Positions 1 to 5,264 are shown, counted from the stretch's first letter. The stretch: DNA of 5,264 nt from Dehalococcoidales bacterium (GCA_028713395.1 JAQTOJ010000148.1:1-5264); one strand, 5' to 3'. The notes: generated by a model from the letters alone, not told the origin. Translations and numbers: made by a program.

Positions 1-56
1 GAGCCTGTCCCCGACCTGATCGGGGAGAGATACAGAGGGGTTTGTCATAAATCCCT
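1..56 (+). repeat. Dispersed repeat copy D, left edge of window
   Basis: The first 53 bases match 5021-5073 at 51 of 53 positions; the differences are at 40 and 44, both G here and A there. The unit begins GAGCCTG, contains the 7-bp stem hairpin TCCCCGACCTGATCGGGGA at 8-26 (5-nt loop), and ends with a GAGGGGTTTGTCATAAATC tail. The copy may continue left of the window. No ORF crosses it. It looks like a dispersed intergenic palindromic repeat rather than a gene-specific regulatory site, since a copy lies at the far end in the same orientation. Confidence 0.85.
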
Positions 57-107
57 TATTCTCCTTCGATGGGAGGAGACAGAGCCTGTCCCGTATGCGC
101 GACTGCA

Positions 108-244
108 TCGCCATCCCGTATGAATCTCAATGAATCGGGACTAGATCTGGGATCCATCGTGTTTCCTGAGGGAGTTTACAAATCCCTGTGACACTTTCCT
201 TCACGTCATCTCAAATGAGCGTCTTAGTCGCCATCCCGTATGAA
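108..244 (+). repeat. 17-bp direct repeat pair, 120-bp period
   Basis: TCGCCATCCCGTATGAA occurs exactly at 108-124 and 228-244, a start-to-start distance of 120 bp. The core CCCGTATG occurs a third time at 90-97, just after a GAGCCTGTCC string (83-92) shared with the large dispersed repeat. The sequence between the two 17-mers is not itself repeated. The pair is probably part of the same decayed repeat landscape; a regulatory role upstream of the operon is possible but nothing shows it. Confidence 0.7.
139..187 (+). repeat. Decayed copy of the modular dispersed repeat
   Basis: Blocks occur in the same order as in the 4968-5073 copy: GGGATCCA (149-156), GTTTCCT (161-167), GAGGGAGTTT (168-177) and AAATCCCT (180-187), corresponding to GGGGATCCA, CGTTCCT, GAGGGATTT and ATAAATC. 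The second hairpin between CCT and GAGGG is absent here. The similarity is by eye and patchy, so the boundaries are approximate. Confidence 0.45.
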
Positions 245-334
245 GCCTTTGTCCCTTTAGCTAACCCCACCCTTGTCCCCCATGATGCAGTTGTGGTACG
301 TTAGGTAGCAAAGAAATAAAGCGAGGGCAGAATT
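188..334 (+). other. Non-coding 5' leader of the moxR operon
   Basis: I see no supported gene here. A split inverted repeat lies in the likely leader: CTAAC (261-265) and CCAC (267-270) can pair with GTGG (293-296) and GTTAG (300-304), giving about 9 base pairs around a 22-nt loop. The operon promoter must lie in or upstream of this stretch, but the only candidates (TTGTCC at 273-278 with TACGTT at 297-302, spacing 18) match consensus poorly, so I do not call one. Confidence 0.4.
323..327 (+). promoter_or_regulatory. Ribosome binding site of the MoxR gene
   Basis: GAGGG ends 7 nt before the ATG at 335, a normal Shine-Dalgarno spacing, and supports that start. Confidence 0.65.
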
Positions 335-1297
335 ATGACTCTTGACGTTCATCAAATCAGTGATTTCGCGCAAAGGGTCAAGGCGAATGTAGAGAAGGTG
401 ATCGTCGGCAAAGCCGATGTTGTTGATCTGACGATCGTCGCTTTGCTCTGTGAGGGGCATATTTTGCTGGAAGATGTGCCCGGCATCGGTAAAACAGTAC
501 TGGCCAAATCTATCGCTAAATCTCTGGGCTGTAGCTTTCACCGCATCCAGTGCACCCCGGATTTACTCCCTACCGATATTACCGGCACTTATATTTTCAA
601 CCAGAAAACCAGTGATTTCGAATATCGCGCTGGTCCAATCATGGCTCAGTTGGTGCTGACCGATGAAATCAACCGCGCTACCCCCCGTACGCAATCTGCC
701 TTGCTGGAAGCAATGCAGGAACGCCAGGTCACCGCCGAAGGTGAAACCAAATTGCTGCCTCGTCCCTTCCTGGTACTGGCCACCCAGAACCCCATCGAAC
801 TCGAAGGCACCTTCCCCCTGCCTGAAGCCCAGCTTGACCGTTTCCTCGTTAAAATCAAATTAGGTTATCCCAGCCCCGAAGATGACCGTCTCATCTTATC
901 GCGTTTCCGGAAAAACGACCCCCTGGACGAGTTGCAACCGGTGGTTACCCCCACCGAACTCATGCAAATGCAGTCCGCCTGCCGTGAAGTGCTCGTTAAT
1001 AGCGCTGTCGAAGACTATATCATCCGGTTGACGCATGCCACCCGCGAGCATAAATCCATTGAATTGGGCGCCAGTCCCCGCGCTATGTTGGCGCTCTACC
1101 ACGCGGCGCAGTCCTTGGCGGCCTTGCGCGGGCGGGGTTTTGTCATCCCTGACGATGTGAAATATCTGGTGGGTTATGTCTTCTCACACCGCATCATCAT
1201 CCGTGCGGATAATTATCTGAAAGGGACCAGTCCTGAAAAGTTTTTAAAAGAAATCGTAGATACAGTCCCGGCGCCGGTGGAACAACCCCAGGAGTAA
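335..1297 (+). CDS. MoxR-family AAA+ ATPase
   Basis: A cytoplasmic AAA+ ATPase of 320 residues, the usual length for MoxR proteins. Visible motifs: Walker A EDVPGIGKT (46-54, K53), Walker B LVLTDEIN (106-113, D110/E111), sensor 1 ATQNP (149-153), arginine finger in EAQLDRF (R169), and sensor 2 GASPRA (245-250, R249) in the C-terminal lid. All residues needed for ATP binding and hydrolysis appear intact. Family knowledge: MoxR ATPases form oligomeric rings and act as chaperone-like remodelers with vWA or DUF58 partners, often at the membrane. The start has a GAGGG ribosome binding site. It is the first gene of a tight operon with the DUF58 and DUF4129 genes, which argues for the general MoxR/DUF58 module; the substrate is unknown. 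Assignment to the family is secure, biological role is inference. Confidence 0.96.
   Translation: MTLDVHQISDFAQRVKANVEKVIVGKADVVDLTIVALLCEGHILLEDVPGIGKTVLAKSIAKSLGCSFHRIQCTPDLLPTDITGTYIFNQKTSDFEYRAGPIMAQLVLTDEINRATPRTQSALLEAMQERQVTAEGETKLLPRPFLVLATQNPIELEGTFPLPEAQLDRFLVKIKLGYPSPEDDRLILSRFRKNDPLDELQPVVTPTELMQMQSACREVLVNSAVEDYIIRLTHATREHKSIELGASPRAMLALYHAAQSLAALRGRGFVIPDDVKYLVGYVFSHRIIIRADNYLKGTSPEKFLKEIVDTVPAPVEQPQE
1290..1294 (+). promoter_or_regulatory. Ribosome binding site of the DUF58 gene inside the moxR end
   Basis: AGGAG overlaps the last codons of the ATPase gene, immediately before its TAA, and ends 7 nt before the ATG at 1302. It fixes the start and implies translation of the two genes is closely linked. 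Confidence 0.8.
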
Positions 1298-1301
1298 CAA
1301 T

Positions 1302-2522
1302 ATGCTGGGAAAATTGTGGCTCATTATCACTTTCTTGCTGGTGTTTATCAGCCTGGCGACGCACCAGGTGGTGTTGTTCATGGTGGCGTTGCTGTTTTTC
1401 CTCACCGGCGCCACTGCCCGTATCTGGGCCACCAATGCCTTGAAGCGGATCACCTACGAGCGGAAACTCAGCGCCGAACGTGTTGGTTTCGGGGAAACTA
1501 TCGATCTTCAGATTGAGATCGCTAACCGCAAGCCTCTTCCTTTACCCTGGGTGCAGACCGATGATGAAATTCCCAAAAAAGTGGCTTTACTTAAAGGTAG
1601 AACGGATATTTCTTATATCCCGGATAATGTAGTGCTGAATAACATTTTCACCATCGGCTGGTATCACAAGATCAAGCGGCATTACCCCATGCGTTGCCAA
1701 CACAGGGGTTATTTTACTTATGGCCCGGCCACCATCCGCACCGGCGATATCTTCGGGTTTTTTGTCCGGCAAATAGAAGTGCCCGCCCTCGATCATCTCA
1801 CCGTCTACCCCCGCGTCGTCCCCCTGCCAAAATTATTGTTACCTTCCAATAACCCCATGGGCGATATCAACGTCAAACATCACCTCTTTCAAGACCCTGT
1901 TCTCACCAAGGGAATACGGGAATATGTTTATGGCGATAGCTTAAAACGCCTCCACTGGAAAAGCACTGCCCGGCATGGCAAATTACTCACGCGCCTTTAT
2001 GAATCTACCACCACTGTAGAAATGGCCATTTTCCTGGATATCCGCACCGTTGACGCGCCCTATTGGGGCAGTGTGCCGGAAAAACTGGAACTGGCGATCA
2101 TCACCGCCGTTGCCCTGGCGAACGATGCCCTATCACGGGGTTATCGGGTCGGTTTATATGTCAATCAATACAAACACGGCACGGCTTCACTGATTCGCAT
2201 TCCGTCCAGTCAAAAACCCACCCAATTCCGGCAAATCCTGGAAACACTCGCGCCTTTGCAGGAACTGGAAGCCCTCCCTATGTCCCGTTTTCTCAATAAT
2301 GAAAGCCGCAATTTACCCTGGGGTAATTCCATCGTTTTGGTCAGCGCCGTGCCTAATGAAGAGTTGATCACCACCTTGTATAAAATGAATCGCGCTGGTA
2401 GAAGGATTGCATTCTTTCAAATCGGCGGCGAGTCACCGGCTTATCTGGGTAAGGGCATTCCCGTCTACCATGTTTCCGAACAGACCCCCTGGCAGGAAAC
2501 CGAATCGATCGAATTCAACTAA
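1302..2522 (+). CDS. DUF58 domain membrane protein, MoxR partner
   Basis: A 406-residue protein with two hydrophobic segments at the N-terminus (about 4-19 and 22-39) forming a membrane hairpin, followed by a beta-rich region (about 50-170) and the DUF58 signature: R206-EYVYGD-S-LKRLHWKSTAR-HGKL...LYE (206-234), matching the family pattern RxYxxGDxxRxIxWxxTAR. After this comes the vWA-like fold start at 243-249 (IFLDIRT). The metal-binding DxSxS motif is not seen; the position reads D246-I-R-T, so MIDAS metal binding is doubtful. Length and layout are typical of the family. Only 4 nt separate it from the ATPase gene. Family knowledge: DUF58 proteins are encoded beside MoxR ATPases and are thought to be their adaptors; the membrane anchor would place the complex at the inner face of the membrane. 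Specific function is unknown. Confidence 0.93.
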   Translation: MLGKLWLIITFLLVFISLATHQVVLFMVALLFFLTGATARIWATNALKRITYERKLSAERVGFGETIDLQIEIANRKPLPLPWVQTDDEIPKKVALLKGRTDISYIPDNVVLNNIFTIGWYHKIKRHYPMRCQHRGYFTYGPATIRTGDIFGFFVRQIEVPALDHLTVYPRVVPLPKLLLPSNNPMGDINVKHHLFQDPVLTKGIREYVYGDSLKRLHWKSTARHGKLLTRLYESTTTVEMAIFLDIRTVDAPYWGSVPEKLELAIITAVALANDALSRGYRVGLYVNQYKHGTASLIRIPSSQKPTQFRQILETLAPLQELEALPMSRFLNNESRNLPWGNSIVLVSAVPNEELITTLYKMNRAGRRIAFFQIGGESPAYLGKGIPVYHVSEQTPWQETESIEFN

Positions 2523-2528
2523 TTGGTT

Positions 2529-2543
2529 ATGAACGAAAAATGA
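2529..2543 (+). other. Four-codon mini-ORF overlapping the next start (ATGA)
   Basis: ATG AAC GAA AAA TGA begins 7 nt after the DUF58 stop and ends so that its TGA shares bases with the ATG of the DUF4129 gene (ATGA at 2540-2543). The DUF4129 gene has no recognisable Shine-Dalgarno sequence (upstream is GAACGAAAA), and no other in-frame start exists nearby. Ribosomes terminating at the DUF58 stop or on this mini-ORF could reinitiate at 2540. It may also be chance, being only 15 bases. Confidence 0.3.
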
Positions 2544-4114
2544 AACTGCAAATCCCCGGTAAATTAAGCCAAATCAACTGGTTGGAACAGGTGATCATAC
2601 CGCTGTCCGCCATTTTGATGGAAGTGCTGACAATTTTCCCCTGGTTGGTCTTCCTTGGTAAATGGCCCATTATGATCGATAAAAGGGATATCCTGAGCTT
2701 CCCATCGGTTATCCTGCTTATGGGAATCGCCTATGTCGTCACTCTATACTTCCCGAATCTCAAATGGCCGGTGGTCGGACGCCGGTTACTTATCGTGCTT
2801 ACCGGGATCATTCTCATTTTTATCACTCTCCGTCTCGAGTATGCCAGCGGATTTTCCCTTACCGACAGGCATTGGTTCATCCGGTACGGCCGTGTCTTGC
2901 TGGATTCCTTCGAGCATATCCACACTTTTGCCCTGGCTATTCCCTTTACCTTTTTTATTTATTGGCGTGGCATCAAAAGAGCTCAAACTCCTATTTTGTT
3001 CCATACTCTTTACCCCACCTTTTTAACTGATCTGGTTTCGCTGGTGGCGATTACGGTTATTTGGGGAACGTTAATAAGTGAAGAAACGGTGCGCGATATG
3101 ACTGCCAATATCGGCATATATATTGCCGGCTTCTTTTTCTTCGGGCTGACCGCGCTCGCATTAACGAACCTGCTCAGCATCCGCAAGCGCCTCAAGAATA
3201 AAAATGAGTCCGTCACCTCGCTGAACCGGCGTTGGGTAGGCATTGTCATGGGGGTGATCAGCGGCGTCGTGATCTTGGGTAGCGGTATTGCCAGTCTATT
3301 TTCTCCTTATTTCGTCGCCTTCCTGGGTCGCGTAATCGGGTTTCTTTGGAGCATCGTCCAGAAAATTGTCGATCTTTTGCTGGTGCCCATCAGCTATCTT
3401 GTCGGTTTATTATTAATGTTCTTCCAATGGTTGGTTTCTCTAATCCGGCGTAACGTGCAATCCCAACCCGCGGAAACCACCACCGCAGCACCACCTGAAA
3501 TACCCCAGGCCCCCAGCCCGCACCTGCCTCCGGAAGCCGTCCTCATACTCAAATGGGTATTTTTCTCCGCGGTGATCGCACTTTTGATATTCTTTCTTGT
3601 CAGATCTATCTTGCGTAACCGCGCCAACAGACCGCCGGACGAATTTGACGAAGAACATGAATCCTTATGGAGCTGGCTCGGTTTCCGGAAAGACCTGAAA
3701 GAATGGTTGAAATCCCTTTTGCCTAAACGTAGCCTCGACCCGCAAACCCCCGCATCGGCCGCTCGGGATTGGGATAAAAAAGCCTCAAAGCTCTTGACTA
3801 TCCGCGAAATTTACGAACGTTTTATGTGGTACATGGCTAAAGTAGGCTATGCCCGTAAACCCGCGTACACCCCCTACGAGTATGAACGCTTTATTAAAAC
3901 CCTATTGCCGGATCAACAGCAGCATCTGCTGGAGATTACCTCTCATTATGTAAATAACAGATACGGCGAAATTTCCGTTGATGAGGTCACCTTAGCCGCT
4001 CTGAACGAAGCCTGGGAAAGCATCCGACTTGCTCTCCAGCCTAAAGTGGTAGATAGGACGTCTAAAAAACAGCAACCCCAACCGCAGCTATTTGACCGCT
4101 TTCTTCCCCACTGA
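2540..4114 (+). CDS. Polytopic membrane protein with C-terminal DUF4129 domain, no transglutaminase
   Basis: A 524-residue integral membrane protein. By eye there are about nine or ten hydrophobic segments: roughly 18-39, 53-71, 82-98, 126-142, 160-178, 191-212, 232-254, one or two in 258-302, and 334-358. A Pro/Thr/Ala-rich linker (310-331) precedes the last one, followed by a charged soluble stretch and DUF4129 at about 421-497 (IREIYERF, then VGYARKPAYTPYEYERF and NNRYGE, as in the family). Family knowledge: DUF4129 normally caps TgpA-like transglutaminases encoded after MoxR and DUF58. Here that catalytic core is absent and the protein contains no cysteine, so transglutaminase chemistry is excluded. 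I infer a structural membrane partner of the ATPase/DUF58 pair. It starts 17 nt after the DUF58 gene with a poor ribosome binding site, and its 3' end overlaps the opposing gene by 27 bp. Confidence 0.88.
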   Translation: MKLQIPGKLSQINWLEQVIIPLSAILMEVLTIFPWLVFLGKWPIMIDKRDILSFPSVILLMGIAYVVTLYFPNLKWPVVGRRLLIVLTGIILIFITLRLEYASGFSLTDRHWFIRYGRVLLDSFEHIHTFALAIPFTFFIYWRGIKRAQTPILFHTLYPTFLTDLVSLVAITVIWGTLISEETVRDMTANIGIYIAGFFFFGLTALALTNLLSIRKRLKNKNESVTSLNRRWVGIVMGVISGVVILGSGIASLFSPYFVAFLGRVIGFLWSIVQKIVDLLLVPISYLVGLLLMFFQWLVSLIRRNVQSQPAETTTAAPPEIPQAPSPHLPPEAVLILKWVFFSAVIALLIFFLVRSILRNRANRPPDEFDEEHESLWSWLGFRKDLKEWLKSLLPKRSLDPQTPASAARDWDKKASKLLTIREIYERFMWYMAKVGYARKPAYTPYEYERFIKTLLPDQQQHLLEITSHYVNNRYGEISVDEVTLAALNEAWESIRLALQPKVVDRTSKKQQPQPQLFDRFLPH

Positions 4115-4666
4115 AAAAGCCCTCGATACCAACGCGCCTAACCGCCGGTATTCACTGTTCGGCAGAAAGATCAAAGGGTCAAGTTTCTCCGAATCGATTC
4201 TCCCTCGGGCGTCCAATACCGCTTCATCGATATGCGTTTCCACCACCTCGCCCACAAAGAAATACATTCCGTCGAAATCAAGTTCTTTATATAGCTTGCA
4301 CTCGAAATTCATCGGGCAATCCTCGATGATCGGTGAAGAGATTTTGGTGGAAGGCGCCAGCGTCAACCCGCAGGTCTTGGCCTTATCCGGGTTTCTAGCG
4401 CCGCGGACAATGCCGCAATAATCCGCCGCCACATCCAACCCTGAGTTGGGGATATTGACGGTGAAATTCTTCTCTTTGCGAATAAACGGCGTCGAATAGT
4501 GGTCTTTCCCCACCCCGATGCCGATGCACGGCGGCGAGCCGTTGACGATCCCGCCCCAGGCAATGGTTAAAATATTAGCTGTATCCTTACCCGTTTTCAC
4601 GCATACCATCAGCGTGGGCATGGGGAATAAACGGGTGGACGGACCGATGAGTTTTTTTGGCATCAT
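4088..4666 (-). CDS. Flavin reductase-like FMN-binding protein (flavoredoxin type)
   Basis: A 192-residue protein of the flavin reductase-like, FMN-binding split-barrel family (usual length about 170-200). Conserved blocks in order: P15-MPTLMVCVK, NILTIAWGGIVN (31-42, flavin-contact region), PPCIGIGV (45-52), a HYSTPFI segment (56-62), FTVNIP (68-73), DYCG (82-85), CPMNFEC (117-123), FFVGEVV (136-142) and DPLIFLPNSEYRRLG (163-177). Such proteins bind FMN in the cytoplasm and act as electron carriers or NAD(P)H:flavin oxidoreductases; the partner cannot be told from here. Two adjacent start codons (4666 and 4663) share one strong GGAGGA site; the second (MPKKL) is equally acceptable. It has its own promoter candidate and is transcribed toward the operon, so a functional link with MoxR/DUF58 is unlikely. 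Specific substrate is unknown. Confidence 0.92.
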   Translation of the reverse strand: MMPKKLIGPSTRLFPMPTLMVCVKTGKDTANILTIAWGGIVNGSPPCIGIGVGKDHYSTPFIRKEKNFTVNIPNSGLDVAADYCGIVRGARNPDKAKTCGLTLAPSTKISSPIIEDCPMNFECKLYKELDFDGMYFFVGEVVETHIDEAVLDARGRIDSEKLDPLIFLPNSEYRRLGALVSRAFSVGKKAVK

Positions 4667-4670
4667 TAAT

Positions 4671-4676
4671 TCCTCC
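4671..4676 (-). promoter_or_regulatory. Strong ribosome binding site of the flavin reductase gene
   Basis: On the minus strand GGAGGA lies 4 nt before the ATG at 4666 and 7 nt before the one at 4663. It is the best Shine-Dalgarno in the window and does not by itself decide between the two consecutive starts. Confidence 0.8.
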
Positions 4677-4700
4677 GCAACTCAATTATTAGTTTGATTG

Positions 4701-4730
4701 ATGTTATCACCTGCCCACGATACGAGTCAA
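4701..4730 (-). promoter_or_regulatory. Probable sigma-70-type promoter of the flavin reductase gene
   Basis: Read on the minus strand, TTGACT (plus 4730-4725) is followed after 18 bp by TAACAT (4706-4701), preceded by TG one base upstream (TGATAACAT), an extended -10. The -35 matches consensus at 5 of 6 and the -10 at 4 of 6. Transcription would begin near 4694, giving a leader of about 28 nt carrying the GGAGGA site. Confidence 0.55.
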
Positions 4731-4745
4731 AATGGCTCTACTCGT
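4722..4745. promoter_or_regulatory. Inverted repeat ACGAGT-N12-ACTCGT across the -35
   Basis: ACGAGT (4722-4727) and ACTCGT (4740-4745) are a perfect 6-bp inverted pair with half-sites centred 18 bp apart, one covering the -35 hexamer of the flavin reductase promoter. It could be an operator for a dimeric regulator. On the plus strand it is followed by TTTTTA, so a weak terminator of antisense read-through from the operon is an alternative; the stem is short and the loop long for that. Confidence 0.35.
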
Positions 4746-4780
4746 TTTTAGTTGGTTTTAGTTTGAGGTTTAACTTTAAC
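4746..4780. repeat. Short phased T-rich repeats upstream of the promoter
   Basis: TTTTAGTT occurs at 4746-4753 and 4756-4763, exactly one helical turn (10 bp) apart, and TTTAAC is repeated in tandem at 4769-4780. Read from the minus-strand gene these are A-rich tracts just upstream of the -35, where UP-element or bent DNA would lie. The role is inferred only from position. Confidence 0.35.
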
Positions 4781-4808
4781 TGTGCTTGGCTGGTTGATTA
4801 TCCCATCC

Positions 4809-4854
4809 GTCTTTGCGAGGAGTCCCGATAAAGTCGGGACGACGCGGCAATCTC
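4809..4854 (+). repeat. TTGCGAGG...GGCAATCTC palindromic repeat
   Basis: An inner perfect 7-bp stem GTCCCGA/TCGGGAC (4822-4828, 4834-4840, 5-nt TAAAG loop) sits inside an outer TTGC/GCAA pair (4813-4816, 4847-4850), with the ends TTGCGAGGAG and GACGCGGCAATCTC. This resembles a dispersed REP-like repeat I recall from many environmental bacterial genomes, including Chloroflexota; that resemblance is from memory. The downstream stretch 4861-4967 shows no gene and no repeat that I can see. Confidence 0.7.
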
Positions 4855-4967
4855 AAACCCATGTGCCACTCAACCCCATATTGAAGCCAAATACCCCTCT
4901 TCTATACCTCGATGGGAAAGTCTAGCGTGAGGGCGGCGCATCCTTAAACCCGCTGTCACCACACCCA

Positions 4968-5073
4968 TCCCCGACCTGATCGGGGATCCAGGGCGTTCCT
5001 TCTCTCCCCTTAAATTTAAGGAGCCTGTCCCCGACCTGATCGGGGAGAGATACAGAGGGATTTATCATAAATC
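4968..5073 (+). repeat. Composite dispersed repeat with two or three hairpins (copies A+B)
   Basis: In order: hairpin TCCCCGACCTGATCGGGGA (4968-4986); ATCCAGGGCGTTCCT; a perfect 14-bp palindrome CCTTAAATTTAAGG (5008-5021); a second copy of the first hairpin (5028-5046); and the tail AGAGATACAGAGGGATTTATCATAAATC (to 5073). The part from 5021 is 51/53 identical to the first 53 bases of the window. GGAG occurs on both sides of the second hairpin segment (5020-5023 and 5044-5047), which fits an insertion of that segment into an older element. Confidence 0.8.
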
Positions 5074-5093
5074 AACTTCCTTGTCTCCTCGCC

Positions 5094-5178
5094 AGAGCCT
5101 GCCTCCATCCTGATCGGTTGTCCAGTATGTTCCCTCCCTTCAAGTTTGAAGGGAGGTCAGGAGGGATTTGGTAAATTA
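5094..5178 (+). repeat. Diverged copy of the modular repeat with strong hairpin (copy C)
   Basis: The order matches copy A without the internal second hairpin: GAGCCTGCCTCC, CCTGATCGG (5110-5118), TCCAG, GTTCC, then a perfect 11-bp inverted repeat CCTCCCTTCAA/TTGAAGGGAGG (5133-5143, 5146-5156, 2-nt spacer) and the tail CAGGAGGGATTTGGTAAAT. The palindrome has changed sequence relative to copy A (CTTAAA to CTTCAA) while staying perfectly paired, which points to conservation of the hairpin. No T-tract follows, so it is not a typical terminator. Confidence 0.65.
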
Positions 5179-5235
5179 TCGATGCAGACGAATCGGAACT
5201 TGGTACAATGTGCTGCCGCCACCTCCAACACCCCC

Positions 5236-5264
5236 ATCACGAGATACGAAGTGCCGCAGCAATC
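5236..5264 (+). repeat. Partial TTGCGAGG/GCAATC-type repeat at right edge
   Basis: ATCACGAGATACGAAGTGC followed by CGCAGCAATC resembles the arms of the 4809-4854 repeat family (…GCGAGG…CGGCAATC). It is cut by the window end and has no complete stem in view, so this is a tentative call. The stretch 5179-5235 before it holds nothing I can name. Confidence 0.35.

Noticed and set aside
273..302. TTGTCC-N18-TACGTT as the operon promoter
   Set aside because: The -10 matches consensus at only about half its positions and no extended -10 is present; too weak to call.
257..541. 94-codon minus-strand reading frame divergent from the MoxR gene
   Set aside because: Most of it lies antisense to the MoxR N-terminal region, including the Walker A, and the product shows no recognisable domain. 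It is a shadow of the conserved gene.
2733..3026. Overlapping alternative-frame ORFs inside the DUF4129 gene
   Set aside because: They have no ribosome binding site support and low-complexity products; they arise from the codon composition of membrane segments.
4822..4840. GTCCCGA hairpin as an intrinsic terminator
   Set aside because: No T-tract follows on either strand and no gene ends nearby; it belongs to a dispersed palindromic repeat.
4809..5160. Repeats as a CRISPR array
   Set aside because: Units are irregular, differ in length and sequence, and lack regular repeat-spacer spacing; there are no cas genes.
1..5264. Block as a composite transposon or antiphage island
   Set aside because: No transposase, integrase, tRNA target or nuclease or other defence effector is encoded; the gene set is a common housekeeping-type MoxR module plus a flavin reductase.

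Overview
The window holds a compact three-gene plus-strand operon, one convergent minus-strand gene, and repeat-rich non-coding flanks on both sides. Base composition is moderate. The AAA+/DUF58/DUF4129 cassette together with many short palindromic dispersed repeats (TCCCCGA..TCGGGGA and TTGCGAGG..GGCAATCTC types) suggests a free-living environmental bacterium. Chloroflexota (Anaerolineae-like) is my best guess, from pattern memory only; nothing here proves taxonomy.

Layout. 1-334: non-coding leader with dispersed repeat copies, a 17-bp direct repeat exactly 120 bp apart, and the 5' leader of the operon. 335-1297: MoxR-family AAA+ ATPase. 1302-2522: membrane-anchored DUF58 protein, 4 nt downstream, with its ribosome binding site inside the end of the ATPase gene. 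2540-4114: polytopic membrane protein with a C-terminal DUF4129 domain. 4666-4088 (minus): flavin reductase-like FMN-binding protein, whose 3' end overlaps the DUF4129 gene by 27 bp. 4667-4780: its promoter region, with a good extended -10 candidate and an inverted repeat across the -35. 4781-5264: non-coding, several palindromic repeat elements, one of which repeats the first 53 bases of the window almost exactly.

How the genes work together. MoxR ATPases with DUF58 partners form a widespread membrane-associated AAA+ module (B. subtilis yeaC-yeaD-yebA is a familiar arrangement), usually ending in a large TgpA-like membrane transglutaminase that carries DUF4129 at its C-terminus. Here the third protein keeps the multi-pass membrane part and DUF4129 but has no transglutaminase core and no cysteine at all, so it would be a non-catalytic membrane partner. 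The flavin reductase looks functionally independent.

I do not see a clearly new system. The most unusual points are the transglutaminase-less third subunit, the modular palindromic repeats with a possible nested insertion, and the near-identical direct repeats at the two ends.
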